In this document: piece after piece, positions 43,898 to 57,800 of the stretch
Layout: the number at the start of each line of letters is the position of its first letter
How positions within the stretch are numbered: position 1 is the first letter of the stretch
DNA from: Acidobacteriaceae bacterium
Lineage (GTDB): Bacteria > Acidobacteriota > Terriglobia > Terriglobales > Acidobacteriaceae
Direction: 5' to 3'
Assembly (NCBI GenBank): GCA_028283655.1
Contig: JAPWKE010000003.1
Location: 2,604,001 to 2,668,000, forward strand
DNA: 64,000 nt
Made by a program: the position numbers and the translations under genes
The notes under the pieces: model-generated
What the model saw: the letters and a program-made list of their open reading frames with translations, nothing else
Told to the model about the DNA's origin: nothing
Databases searched by the model: none

Positions 43898-43929
43898 AAA
43901 AGCCCACTCCGAGGAGTGGGCTTTTGATT
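43898..43929. terminator. Bidirectional terminator between the CRISPR array and the rRNA operon
   Basis: AAAAGCCCACTCC (43898-43910) and GGAGTGGGCTTTT (43913-43925) are perfectly complementary. On the plus strand TTTTGATTTT follows; on the minus strand TTTTCTG follows. It can stop array transcripts from running antisense into the rRNA genes and also end the rRNA operon. Confidence 0.85.
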
Positions 43930-43933
43930 TTAA

Positions 43934-44052
<119 letters not shown>

Positions 44053-44217
44053 ACTTAGAAAGAGCAGCGGAAACCCGCGCGGTCTTTCACAACTGAATAG
44101 ATTGAGCAGACATTTACCTAATTTTTTGCGTATTAGCTATATCTCTATAACTACAAAGCTTGTCATTGTTGAATGTCTCAGAGCAGCAGCGTTATGCTGC
44201 GCAGAGTAAATTCTATG
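44053..44217 (-). other. 23S-5S spacer with RNase III processing stem
   Basis: No gene. ACAACTGAATAGATTG at 44089-44104 is the exact complement of 47370-47385 on the other side of the 23S gene. Closer in, 44204-44224 complements 47152-47172 with one mismatch. These form the long stalk from which pre-23S rRNA is cut. Confidence 0.8.
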
Positions 44218-47160
<2,943 letters not shown>

Positions 47161-47507
47161 ATAGAATTTACTCACACACAGCCTTTCGGCCGCTGCAAGC
47201 AAACTATGTTTATAATTAGTCCGCCTTTGTTAGTCACCCCTTCGGAGGATTAGCCCGAAGGAACTAACGAAAATTATCTAAAGACACTCAACTATGATTG
47301 AATCAATCAGTTGCTAGCGCTGAACCTACCAACGCATACTGATTGCTCAGCCTTGTAGTTATATTTACCCAATCTATTCAGTTGTCAAAAATCGTCGGGT
47401 ATCGCAGATGCAATACCTACGCGCCCTGAGGCGCGCCTGAGCCAAGCTCAAGAACCAACATCCGAAGATGCTCGATCTTGTTCTTGTCACAAAACCTTTA
47501 GAGAGAA
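47161..47507 (-). other. Spacer between tRNA-Ala and 23S rRNA
   Basis: No gene. It holds one arm of the 23S processing stem (47370-47385) and beside it GATTTTTGACA, which resembles a boxA antitermination site. A hairpin-forming stretch rich in GTTAGT / ACTAAC lies at about 47227-47267. Confidence 0.6.
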
Positions 47508-47583
47508 TGGTGGAGCTGACCGGGATCGAACCGATGACATCCTGCTTGCAAAGCAGGCGCTCTCCCAACTGAGCTACAGCCCC
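47508..47583 (-). tRNA. tRNA-Ala(TGC)
   Basis: 76 nt on the minus strand, GGGGCTGTAGCTCAGTTGGG at the 5' end, anticodon stem-loop CCTGC TTTGCAA GCAGG giving TGC, T-arm GGTTCGATCC, encoded CCA end. Its place in the 16S-23S spacer is standard. Confidence 0.97.
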
Positions 47584-47618
47584 ATTCCTGAATCAGTATA
47601 CCTGATTCGTACGAGATA

Positions 47619-47695
47619 TGGTGGGCCTGGATAGATTCGAACTATCGACCTCACCCTTATCAGGGGTGCGCTCTAGCCAACTGAGCTACAGGCCC
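47619..47695 (-). tRNA. tRNA-Ile(GAT)
   Basis: 77 nt on the minus strand, GGGCCTGTAGCTCAGTTGGC at the 5' end, anticodon loop CTGATAA giving GAT, T-arm AGTTCGAATCT, encoded CCA. It is separated from tRNA-Ala by 35 nt in the 16S-23S spacer. Confidence 0.97.
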
Positions 47696-47980
47696 GGCTC
47701 GCTAAAAGCTTTCGCCTTAGCAGCTTGCTCTGCAGCCAGGGTTCGAAAACCACTGGCGCTTGAGCTCTCTCGAAGGTTTTCGAGGACACAGTTGAACGTG
47801 CGAACAAGCTACGCTTATTCTGACCATCGGTTTTGATGATACGTAGACTAAAAGAAGGTTGAGTTCAGACTCTGTATCAGATCCGAAGATCCTCAACAGG
47901 TGCCTGGCCTCGTTATCGACTCAGCTTTCGCTGCCTGCAATCGCAGGACGTCGAATCACTTACCAGGATGGTCTCTTTTA
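47696..47980 (-). other. Spacer between 16S rRNA and tRNA-Ile
   Basis: No gene seen in these 285 bp. Processing sequences for the 16S 3' end are expected. GGTTGAGT near 47855 can pair with ACTCAACC near 49580 on the other side of 16S, a possible part of the 16S stalk. Confidence 0.5.
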
Positions 47981-49486
<1,506 letters not shown>

Positions 49487-49626
49487 CTTGGTGTGCACAG
49501 CCTTTAGGACGGAGGTCCGAAGGTTTCTGTGCGCCTCTACTCGCTCGAAAAGGAGTAGAGGTTAAAACTAGTGAGATTGACTCAACCAAAGTTACGTCAT
49601 CTCACGACTGGCACGTTCAACCATGT

Positions 49627-49637
49627 TGTCAAAGATC
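49627..49637 (-). promoter_or_regulatory. boxA-like antitermination site in the rRNA leader
   Basis: GATCTTTGACA on the minus strand, about 140 nt before 16S, resembles boxA (GCTCTTTAACA), where Nus factors bind to keep polymerase from terminating within rRNA genes. Confidence 0.55.
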
Positions 49638-49818
49638 CTAAGTACTCTCGCCTAAGCGGGCACTTTTGGATCAAGGACGAAGTCGGGCAAAGCCACTGAC
49701 TCGTGTCCTCGAACTTGATGCGCTGTATTGTTGACAGTGGGAGAGGATTTTAGCGTTTCAGCAGGTCAACTTCACCGCTTCGCCTTACCTCGTCGCTTCG
49801 TCTTGCGCGAACTTCTTA

Positions 49819-49847
49819 AGAGTATCGAACTCTCATTCGCTTGTCAA
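49819..49847 (-). promoter_or_regulatory. rRNA operon promoter
   Basis: On the minus strand TTGACA (49847-49842) is followed after 17 bp by TACTCT (49824-49819). This would start transcription about 320 nt before 16S, a usual leader length. A further upstream promoter cannot be excluded. Confidence 0.6.
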
Positions 49848-50469
49848 CCGCTTGTTTTTCTCGTCTTTTAACCCATACTCCGGGCCAGCTCCTGCTGGTT
49901 TCAACCCGGCCCTCAAGGCCTTCCAACTCGATCTCGCGCTAAAAGCAGCGAAAAAGCAATCAACACACGCAACGCTTCTACAACCTAAAGACCATACAGC
50001 CACAAAATGACTGCGGAGCACTAAGCCCCTTTCTAAATTACAGTGCTTGGGTTTGAACGGCTGGCTAAACTTCAGCTCTTACTTTCCGTAAAACGCTTGG
50101 ACTGCGCTCCGACCGGCTCTCGTCTCACAAGACTCGAACGCGAAGCTTGGTGCAACTTCCTAAGAGTACAGCAGACTTTCGTTTCTTGCAAGTCCCTGTA
50201 TTCCTTCGCACCGAGGTTGACTTGATGTCGCCATCGCCTCAACCACTTGAATGACAATAACAAACACCTACGCCGGTCGCAACCATGAACCTGTGGAAGA
50301 CGCGGTCAACACCCTATAAACACTGGATGAAATTGTTCCTTCCCGTCACATTTTCCCTGTCGGACAGCGATTCCAGGCTCAAAATTCAGCAGCTTTCGTC
50401 TGCAAACTAGACGCCTCTATATAGAGAGGGTCCCTCGTCTCGCTATCGAAGCCAGCCCTATGGCTGGGC
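49848..50469. other. Intergenic region between the rRNA operon and the propeller operon
   Basis: About 620 bp with no gene I can support. The right part must contain the promoter of the plus-strand operon starting at 50470; TATAAA at about 50315-50320 is a possible -10. A perfect palindrome CTCTATATAGAG lies at 50415-50426, and a small hairpin (CCAGCCCTATGGCTGG) at about 50451-50466 sits directly before the first ATG. Confidence 0.5.
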
Positions 50470-52428
50470 ATGGTAAGTTTGGTTCCAGTTGTCCGGGAGC
50501 AGCTTTTCCTTGTGCGCAAGATAGCCTTTTATCTGTCCGCGGCGTTCCTCCTTGTAGCCCTTGTCCTGGGCAGCATGCTGTTTCGCCGTGTGAACTCAAC
50601 GCTACGGGCCTCCCGCTCACGGGCAGCACTAAAAGATGATCTGCCGTTCAGCCTGCGTCCCTTTACTCATTCAACGGCTCCGGCATTTGAGCAAACAGGC
50701 TTCTCTTCTACAGCGACGGCCGTTGTGGAACTCTCCGGCAAACTCTATATAGCCAGCCCCTCCGGTCTGGCCGTTTACGACACGCCCTCGGCCCCCCCAA
50801 GGCAGCTTCGTCTTGGGATCGATTTGCCTCCAGAGCGAATCACTGGCCTGGCCGTAGCGCACCTTCGGGGCCACCCTGCTTCGCAGGTGCTTGGCATTAC
50901 GAGTGGCGCAGGGCTGCTACTCTTCGACACGAACGCTCCTCCTCAACAGCTACTTGCTGCAGATCCGAGCTCTCGCACCCTGACAGCTATCCTTCCACTC
51001 GCCACTGGTGATCTTCTGCTCGGCACGCAACACGCTGGCGTTTTACTCTTCGACGGCACGCACCTGCGACGCGTCTCCCCCGCTACCAGCCATCTTGACG
51101 TTACGGCCCTGGCCGGCAATGAGACAGAGTTCTGGATCGGCACGCGCAACCAGGGGCTACTCCACTGGCACTCAGGACAACTCACCACACTCAATAAGGA
51201 TGGCGGCCTGCCTGACAACACCATCCTCTCTATGGCGGATACTCCGCGGGGACTCTTCGTCGGCACTCCGCTTGGCGTCGCAGAGATCATCGGCGACCAT
51301 GTGAGCCGCCAGCTTGCACGAGGCCTCTTCGCTTCTACCCTCTCCGTCAATCAGAACTCGCTGGTCATCGGCAGCCCCGAGCAAAGCCTGCTCACGGTCC
51401 CCCTGGCGGCACATGCTGTCGTTACCGGAACGCCGCTAGAGGCAGCCACTCTACTTCCGACGCCGGACGCGGCCTTCGCGGTTAGTCAAGGCAAACTCCT
51501 GCGCGCGACCAGCGCGGGGCTCTGGCAAACGGTGCTCACTCTTCCCCCGGGAGGCCTGAGCGACAGCGACGTCACCGCCCTGAACTTCTCCACCGATGGC
51601 CGCCTGTGGATCGGCTACTTTGACCACGGCCTTGATGTGCTGGAGCTCAGCACGCAACGTGTACAGCATCTAGAGAACGATCACCTCTTCTGCATCAACC
51701 GCATCGTCAACGATCCCAGCCGCAGGACGGTGGACGTAGCGACAGCGAACGGGCTTGTGCTGCTCGATGCAGCAGCCCGCCCTCAGCAGGTGCTTACGCG
51801 GCAGGACGGCCTCGCCTCCGACCAGATCACCGACATTGCCTTCTCCGCCGATGGGCTCACGCTGGCGACTCCTTCAGGCCTTACGGTGCTGACACCCTCT
51901 GGAGCGCAAACGCTTTCGAGCTTCAACGGTCTGGCGAACAACCACGTCTACGCGCTCTCCGCCGATCCGGCGAGCACGTTGCTGCTGGCTGGCACGCTGG
52001 CGGGAGTCTCCGTCGTCGACCACATGAACATCGCCTCTACGCTTTCGTTGCAAAACTCTGCACTGCCGCGGAACTGGATCACGGCCATCGTCCGAACCAG
52101 TGCAGCTGAAGCTCCTCCACGCTGGCTCGTTGGTACCTACGGCGGCAGCGTGGTCGAGGTGGATGCGCAGGGGCATGTGACGAAAGCCAACACGCCTGCA
52201 CCCGATGCCGTCATCAACCCCAATGCCATGCTCGCAACGCCAACCCATCTATTTGCAGGAACGTTGAGCCAGGGACTGCTCGCTTACAACCGCAGCACGC
52301 AGCACTGGACGCAGATTACCAACGGCTTACCTTCGCTGAACGTCACCGCTTTTGCATCTCATGGTGGCGAACTCTATATCGGAACCACGAACGGCATCGT
52401 CCACGTGCCGGAGCAGGACCTTCCATGA
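50470..52428 (+). CDS. Membrane-anchored beta-propeller protein (Reg_prop-like repeats)
   Basis: 652 residues. One membrane helix near residues 16-38 (KIAFYLSAAFLLVALVLGSML) anchors an otherwise extracytoplasmic protein. The rest is beta-propeller repeats of the two-component-regulator propeller type: FWIGTRNQGLLHW, GGLPDNTILSMADTPRGLFVGTPLGV, LWIGYFDHGLDVLE, GLASDQITDIAF, LAGTLAGVSVV, LYIGTTNGIVHV. Unlike hybrid sensors with this propeller there is no kinase domain. The ATG at 50470 has no strong ribosome site; a GTG at about 50512 is an alternative. It overlaps the next gene by ATGA and is the first of four coupled genes. It probably senses or binds something in the periplasm; the ligand is unknown. 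Confidence 0.8.
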   Translation: MVSLVPVVREQLFLVRKIAFYLSAAFLLVALVLGSMLFRRVNSTLRASRSRAALKDDLPFSLRPFTHSTAPAFEQTGFSSTATAVVELSGKLYIASPSGLAVYDTPSAPPRQLRLGIDLPPERITGLAVAHLRGHPASQVLGITSGAGLLLFDTNAPPQQLLAADPSSRTLTAILPLATGDLLLGTQHAGVLLFDGTHLRRVSPATSHLDVTALAGNETEFWIGTRNQGLLHWHSGQLTTLNKDGGLPDNTILSMADTPRGLFVGTPLGVAEIIGDHVSRQLARGLFASTLSVNQNSLVIGSPEQSLLTVPLAAHAVVTGTPLEAATLLPTPDAAFAVSQGKLLRATSAGLWQTVLTLPPGGLSDSDVTALNFSTDGRLWIGYFDHGLDVLELSTQRVQHLENDHLFCINRIVNDPSRRTVDVATANGLVLLDAAARPQQVLTRQDGLASDQITDIAFSADGLTLATPSGLTVLTPSGAQTLSSFNGLANNHVYALSADPASTLLLAGTLAGVSVVDHMNIASTLSLQNSALPRNWITAIVRTSAAEAPPRWLVGTYGGSVVEVDAQGHVTKANTPAPDAVINPNAMLATPTHLFAGTLSQGLLAYNRSTQHWTQITNGLPSLNVTAFASHGGELYIGTTNGIVHVPEQDLP

Positions 52429-54821
52429 ACCGTTTCCCTTGCGCACTTCTCTGCCTCGGCCTCGCCACACTTGCCTCGACCGCAAGCGCGCAGTCCGGCG
52501 TGCTGCTTCCACTGGACCGCGAGACCTCTGACCCTACGGTGCTTTCCCTTGAAGAGATGAACGTCGACATCACCATCGACGACGGGGACGCTCGCGTCTA
52601 CATCACGCAGATCTTCTCCAACCACACGAATCGTCCACAGGAAGGCAACTATACCTTCGCCCTGCCGACCGGCAGCACGGTCTCCGACTTTGCGGTGTGG
52701 GACGGAGCTGTCCGAATCCCCGCCGTCATCCTCGAACGGCAACGCGCCAGCGAGCTGTACAAAGAGCTGAGCAGCCAGGCTATCGACCCGGGGCTGCTCC
52801 AGGCAGGCGAGCGCGATGGGTCTGATCCCAAGGCCTCTTCCACGTTCACAGCGCGCATCTCGCCGGTTCCGGCCTACGCCACCAAGCGGGTCGAACTTGA
52901 GTACCACCAGAAGCTTTCCGTCGATCGGCTTGCCGAGTACTTTGCACTGCCGCTTGCGCCAGCACAGTACGGCCAGCAGACTGCCGCTCACTTTCAGATC
53001 CATCTCCGTCTGCACTCAACGATCGCGTTCCAGAACCTCAGCTTCCCCAGCAAGATCTTCCCCCTGAAACTCACCAAACAGGATGCACACGATGCCGTCG
53101 GTGAGTTCTCCGGGACAGCGCTTCCATTAAGTGAAGATTTTACCGCTAGCTGGAAGCTCGATGCCTCTGCCGCAAATGCGCTGACGATTACGACCTTCCG
53201 CAATCCACATGCAGCGCTGCCCTCTCCCGGAGACAGCGCACCCGGCAAGGCAGAATCAGCGCCGGGCTTCTTTCTCGCGCAAACGCTGCTTGCGCCGACT
53301 GCGGCGACATCAGCGGTCACAACGCCGCGAAACATCGTCCTGCTCTTCGACAACTCGCTCTCCATGCAGTGGGACAAGCTTGAGCGCAGCTACGGTGCAC
53401 TCGAAGCTACGCTGTTGAGCCTGACTCCGGCTGACCACTTTTCCCTGCTGCTGTTCAACCAGGATGTGACGAGTTACAAGCCGCAACCTGTTGCCGCGAC
53501 GCCCGAGGCCGTTGCACAGGCGCTTTCTTTCGTGAAGTCCAATCGTCTGCGCGCGGGTACGGACCTCAGCAAAGCGTTGACGGCGGCACTGGCCCAGGCC
53601 ACGGGGCCGAACGCCAGCCTCTATCTTTTCTCCGACGGCAACTCTGACCGCGGAGCCAGTGTCCTGACGCGAAAGATTGCAGCCGCTTATAACGACGCGT
53701 GGACACACTCCGCGGCGCATCCGCGCACAAACATCTTTGCCGTAGGAGATGATGCCAACCTGCCGTTGCTGCGTCTGCTTGCAAAGCATGACGGCTTGCT
53801 CGAGAACGTTCTTTCTTCTGAGCCGATACAGCCGAAACTCTCCGCGTTTCTCGCGCACAGCGTCACGCATCCTGTTTCAGGACTGACGCTTTCCGCATCC
53901 CCGGCGAACGCCATCCACACGGTGTATCCGCTCAGCGAGCAGGTGTACGAAGGCTCGCGAGCAGCGTGGGTAGGAGATTATCTGCAACCCAAGAAGCATG
54001 TGGAGTTCCTGGCACAAGCAGTCAACGGGTTGCACGCAGCGGTAAAAGCCAACCTTCCGGCGGAGTCTGCAGAGCACCCTGAGCTGCCAAGGCTCTGGGC
54101 CCAGGCCCGGGTCGATGCCCTGCTCGCGCAGATCGCTCGTGATGGCGAAACTCGCGCAGCCATTGACGAGATCATCGCGCTCTCGCGCCGCTATAAGTTC
54201 GTAACGCCTTACACCTCCTTCCTCGCAGCGCCGCGCTCGCTGCTCAGGCCACGCATCATCCGTCCAGGCGACCCAGTGCTCCGCATCCATACGGACCCCG
54301 CGATCACCTCCGTCATCGCACTCTTTCCCTTCGGACTCACGCAACCGCTCCGCCACCTGGCCAGCGAGGACCAGCAGAAAGGCCCCGACGCGGATCGCCT
54401 CTGGGAGACACGCTTTCTAGCGCCCGCCGATATGCACGATGGCACGTATGCGGTGCGGCTCATCCTGCGCGACAGCCAGGGCAATACCTACTCTGAGCAG
54501 AAGAGCTTCGTGATCGCGGCGACTCCGCCGGCAGTTCGCATTCACCTGAGTCAGACGAAGCTTCACATGGGCCAGCTTGTCCCGCTGCAGGCCGACGCCA
54601 CAGCCTCCACACGGCTGCTCATTGCCCGCCTTACCCATAACGGCGCTGCAGGAACGCTTGCGACAGCAGAGCTTCGGTGGAGCCCGCACGCGAAGACCAA
54701 CGCCGGAGAGATTCGCATTCCCTCGACGCTTGCACCCGGCACCTACACGCTCTCCGTAACGGCAGAAGATGTTGCCCACAACGTTGGCTCCCAGGAGGTG
54801 CACGTTGAACTCCTTCCCTAA
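52425..54821 (+). CDS. Exported VIT and von Willebrand A domain protein
   Basis: 798 residues with a signal peptide ending ASTASAQ. The N-terminal VIT domain (about 25-165) has the family pattern MNVDITIDDGDARVYITQIFSNHTNRPQEGNYTFALP, FAVWDGAV and SPVPAYATKRVELEY, as in inter-alpha-trypsin inhibitor heavy chains. The vWA domain (about 300-470) has the metal-ion adhesion motif DNSLS at Asp309, with GTDLSKAL and FSDGNSDRG as the other MIDAS loops. Near the C-terminus are beta-rich domains (APADMHDGTYAVRLILRDSQGNTYSEQ, TLAPGTYTLSVTAEDVAHNVGS) of Ig/cadherin-like character. It probably mediates metal-dependent binding at the cell surface or periplasm. It overlaps genes on both sides (4 bp and 17 bp). 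Confidence 0.85.
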   Translation: MNRFPCALLCLGLATLASTASAQSGVLLPLDRETSDPTVLSLEEMNVDITIDDGDARVYITQIFSNHTNRPQEGNYTFALPTGSTVSDFAVWDGAVRIPAVILERQRASELYKELSSQAIDPGLLQAGERDGSDPKASSTFTARISPVPAYATKRVELEYHQKLSVDRLAEYFALPLAPAQYGQQTAAHFQIHLRLHSTIAFQNLSFPSKIFPLKLTKQDAHDAVGEFSGTALPLSEDFTASWKLDASAANALTITTFRNPHAALPSPGDSAPGKAESAPGFFLAQTLLAPTAATSAVTTPRNIVLLFDNSLSMQWDKLERSYGALEATLLSLTPADHFSLLLFNQDVTSYKPQPVAATPEAVAQALSFVKSNRLRAGTDLSKALTAALAQATGPNASLYLFSDGNSDRGASVLTRKIAAAYNDAWTHSAAHPRTNIFAVGDDANLPLLRLLAKHDGLLENVLSSEPIQPKLSAFLAHSVTHPVSGLTLSASPANAIHTVYPLSEQVYEGSRAAWVGDYLQPKKHVEFLAQAVNGLHAAVKANLPAESAEHPELPRLWAQARVDALLAQIARDGETRAAIDEIIALSRRYKFVTPYTSFLAAPRSLLRPRIIRPGDPVLRIHTDPAITSVIALFPFGLTQPLRHLASEDQQKGPDADRLWETRFLAPADMHDGTYAVRLILRDSQGNTYSEQKSFVIAATPPAVRIHLSQTKLHMGQLVPLQADATASTRLLIARLTHNGAAGTLATAELRWSPHAKTNAGEIRIPSTLAPGTYTLSVTAEDVAHNVGSQEVHVELLP

Positions 54822-57800
54822 GCCCTTCCTTCGCAAAACAACCAGAAGCAAGATCACTCGCGCGGCATTGCTTGCCTCCGCGACAGCGCTGGCGGCAACG
54901 GCAGTCGTTGCTCATGCCGATTTTCCAGCGTGGATGCAATCTGTCGTTTCGGCTTCCGCCATCGAAGACGCGCTCTTCCGCGCCATGCAGATTCCACACG
55001 CGCGCACGCTGTATCCGCGCCCTCCTGCAGAGGCCAAAAAACATCTCGACTCCTTACTCTCTTCCAAGTCCAACGAGGCAGAGCTCTACGCTCTACGCGC
55101 GCACACCGAGGAGCAGGCTCTGGACTTTTCCGGGGCGGAACGCGACTGGAAAGCTTTCGTCGAGCACTCCGCCAGCGGCCAGGCGAAGATGTCTGCTCGC
55201 TTCGAACTGGCCAGCTACTACGAACGCCGCAATCAAGCCGAGCCGCAGATTGCCGCACTGGAGGCAGCAGCGTCAGAGCCGTCGCCGGCAACAGAGAGCT
55301 TTCAGAAAGCCGATACACAAGCCGCGTGGCACGCCTACGAACGCGCCCTCAGCGCAGCCCGCACGCAAGGACTCGGCGACGATGCCCTTATCGCGATCCA
55401 TCGCGCACGCATCGCGCGCTACCCGCAGGAGCCCGCTGCCCGCGCAGCCTTGCTCAAAGAACTGCTGCGAGCGCAACGCTTCGCCGACGCGCAACAACTC
55501 ATCGACGAGTACAAAACGGCTTTCCCCGCAGACACGTCCTTCCCTCTGCGTGCCTCGGCGTTGCTGGCCTTTGACCAGAACACTCCAGACGCGACTCAGC
55601 GAGCGCTGGCCCTCTTTGATCAGAGCTTCGCGCCGCTATGGGATGCCACGCTGGTTCAGTCATACAGCGATCTCCTGACCGCGACCCACCACACGCATGC
55701 CGCCATCGCAGACGCACGCGCGCGCCTGCTGAAGAACCCTGACGACCTTCGCTCCGCCGCGCTGCTCTTCGATCTCTTTGCGCAGAGTGGAAAGCTCGAC
55801 ACGGCCATCAACACGCTGGCGCAGTACGCCTCCTCCAAGCAGCAGCGCAAAGCCGCCTGGACGCCCGACGAGCTTTACACCTTTGCCACTCTTCTGGACC
55901 GCGCCCATCAGCCAGCCGACGCCGCCCGCTTTGCCTATGCGCTGGCATCCTCGCAGGGCAAGCTAAGCGGCAACTCCGCCACGCCTGAAGAAGCAGGTCT
56001 CGCAGCCCTGATTCACCTTCTGCTCGCGAACTCCGAAACGCCTATCGCCCTTGGCTCCGGCAATCTTTCCATCCTTTTCGATATTGCGCAGACCGACCGC
56101 GGCCCCGGCTATCTGAACGGCGTACTTTCGCTCTGGATGAACTCCGTGAGCCCGGCGTCGGAGTTCCGCAGCGAAGAGGCACAGGCTGTGCCTTACTTCC
56201 ATCGCGCCAAGGCAGCGGAGCTGCTGCAGGTCCTGGACACGCGCTTCCCGCAATCTTCACAACGTGCCGAGCTGCACGCTGCTCTGATCCACGCCCTGCA
56301 GATCTACAGTCAGGACGATGCCGTTCTGCAGCAAGGCAAGCAGTTTCTGGAAGACTTCCCGCAATCCCCTGCACGGCTGGAGATTGCGCTGACGCTCGCG
56401 GACATCGATGCTCGCAAGAATGACACGAAGAGCGAGTTCGCGCTCTACGACAAGCTTCTCGCTGAACTCGGAGCCAAGCTCAATGGATACCCGCTGACTG
56501 CGGCAAGCAGCGCGTCGCAGACGTCTTCGACAGCAGACGCAAGCCCCATCGAGACACCTCCCGCACAGGGGATCAATCTCTCCGCGCTTCAGCTGGAACA
56601 GTCACTGAACGTTCCTGTCGCCACACCTGCAGCCGTGGCCATCGGCCAGCAGTACAAGAGTGTGCTCGACCGATACCTGTCACGTCTGACATCAGCAGGA
56701 CAGATCGCAGCGGCGCTCGAGTTACTGCGCCACGAGTTGGACCGCAACCCCAATGATCCCCAGATGTACGAACGCCTGGCAGAGTTCCTGCAACAGAACA
56801 ATCTTGCCGATCAGCAGGAAGCGGTTTACCAGCAAGCGATCTCGCGCTTTGGAGGAACGGGTTTTTATGACAAGCTGGCACGCTTCTACCTGCGCCAGCG
56901 CAAGCAAACCGAGTTCGACGCGCTCAGCCGCCGGGTCGTCGATATCTTCCGTGGCACAGAGCTTGAGAGCTACTTCGCGAACGTCAATCGCACGTGGCCG
57001 CAGGAGTATCTGGAACTCAACATCTACGCACACGAGCGCTTTCCGCACGATCTCGTCTTCGTCCGTAACCTGCTCAACGCCTATCAGACAAGGGACACCG
57101 CCGACTCCACCGCATACGAGGTGCTTCTGCGCCAACACTGGCAGGACACCAACGACCTGCACAATGCCTTCTTCGAAATGCTGAGCCATAGCGGTCGCAT
57201 GGACGACGAGCGCAGCCAGTTGCAGGCCCTTCTGCCCAACGCGAAAGCTGCATCCGAAAACCCTGCCGCCGCACGGGAACTCGCCGAGATACAACTGTGG
57301 CAATCGCACTTCGAGACCGCAGCTCCACTGCTCAGCCAGCTTGCAGACCAGTACCCCGCAGACATTTCCGTCGGAGAACAGGCCGTGAGCGTCTTCCGCT
57401 CACTGGCGTATCTTGATCCGCAGCAAGTCCAGCGCGCTGCAACGATCGCACAGCATCTCGTTCTTGCTGAACCAACAAACCTAGACCGCCTGGCCACCGT
57501 CGGCGACATTTTTGCGGACTCCACGAACCCCAGCCTTGGGCTCGACCCGGCAAAACAGATTGCCCAGGCAGCGCCGTTCTGGCAACGCATGCCCTCGATC
57601 CAGCCGGGCATACCTGACGGCTACCTGCAAGCCGCCACCATCTTCTGGGACTACTTCCAGTTTGACGACGCTCTTGGACAAATCAACGCCGCGCGAGCCC
57701 ACTTCCACTCCCCTTCGCTTTACGCCTATCAAGCTGGAGCAATCTATGAAAACCAGCATGACGAGAGCAAGGCAGTTGCCGAATATGTAGCAGCAGTCAC

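Noticed and set aside
49833-50263. Short frames in the rRNA leader region (for example at 49833-50021 minus and 50043-50225 plus)
   Set aside because: No ribosome sites and no protein-like composition; they overlap the rRNA promoter region.
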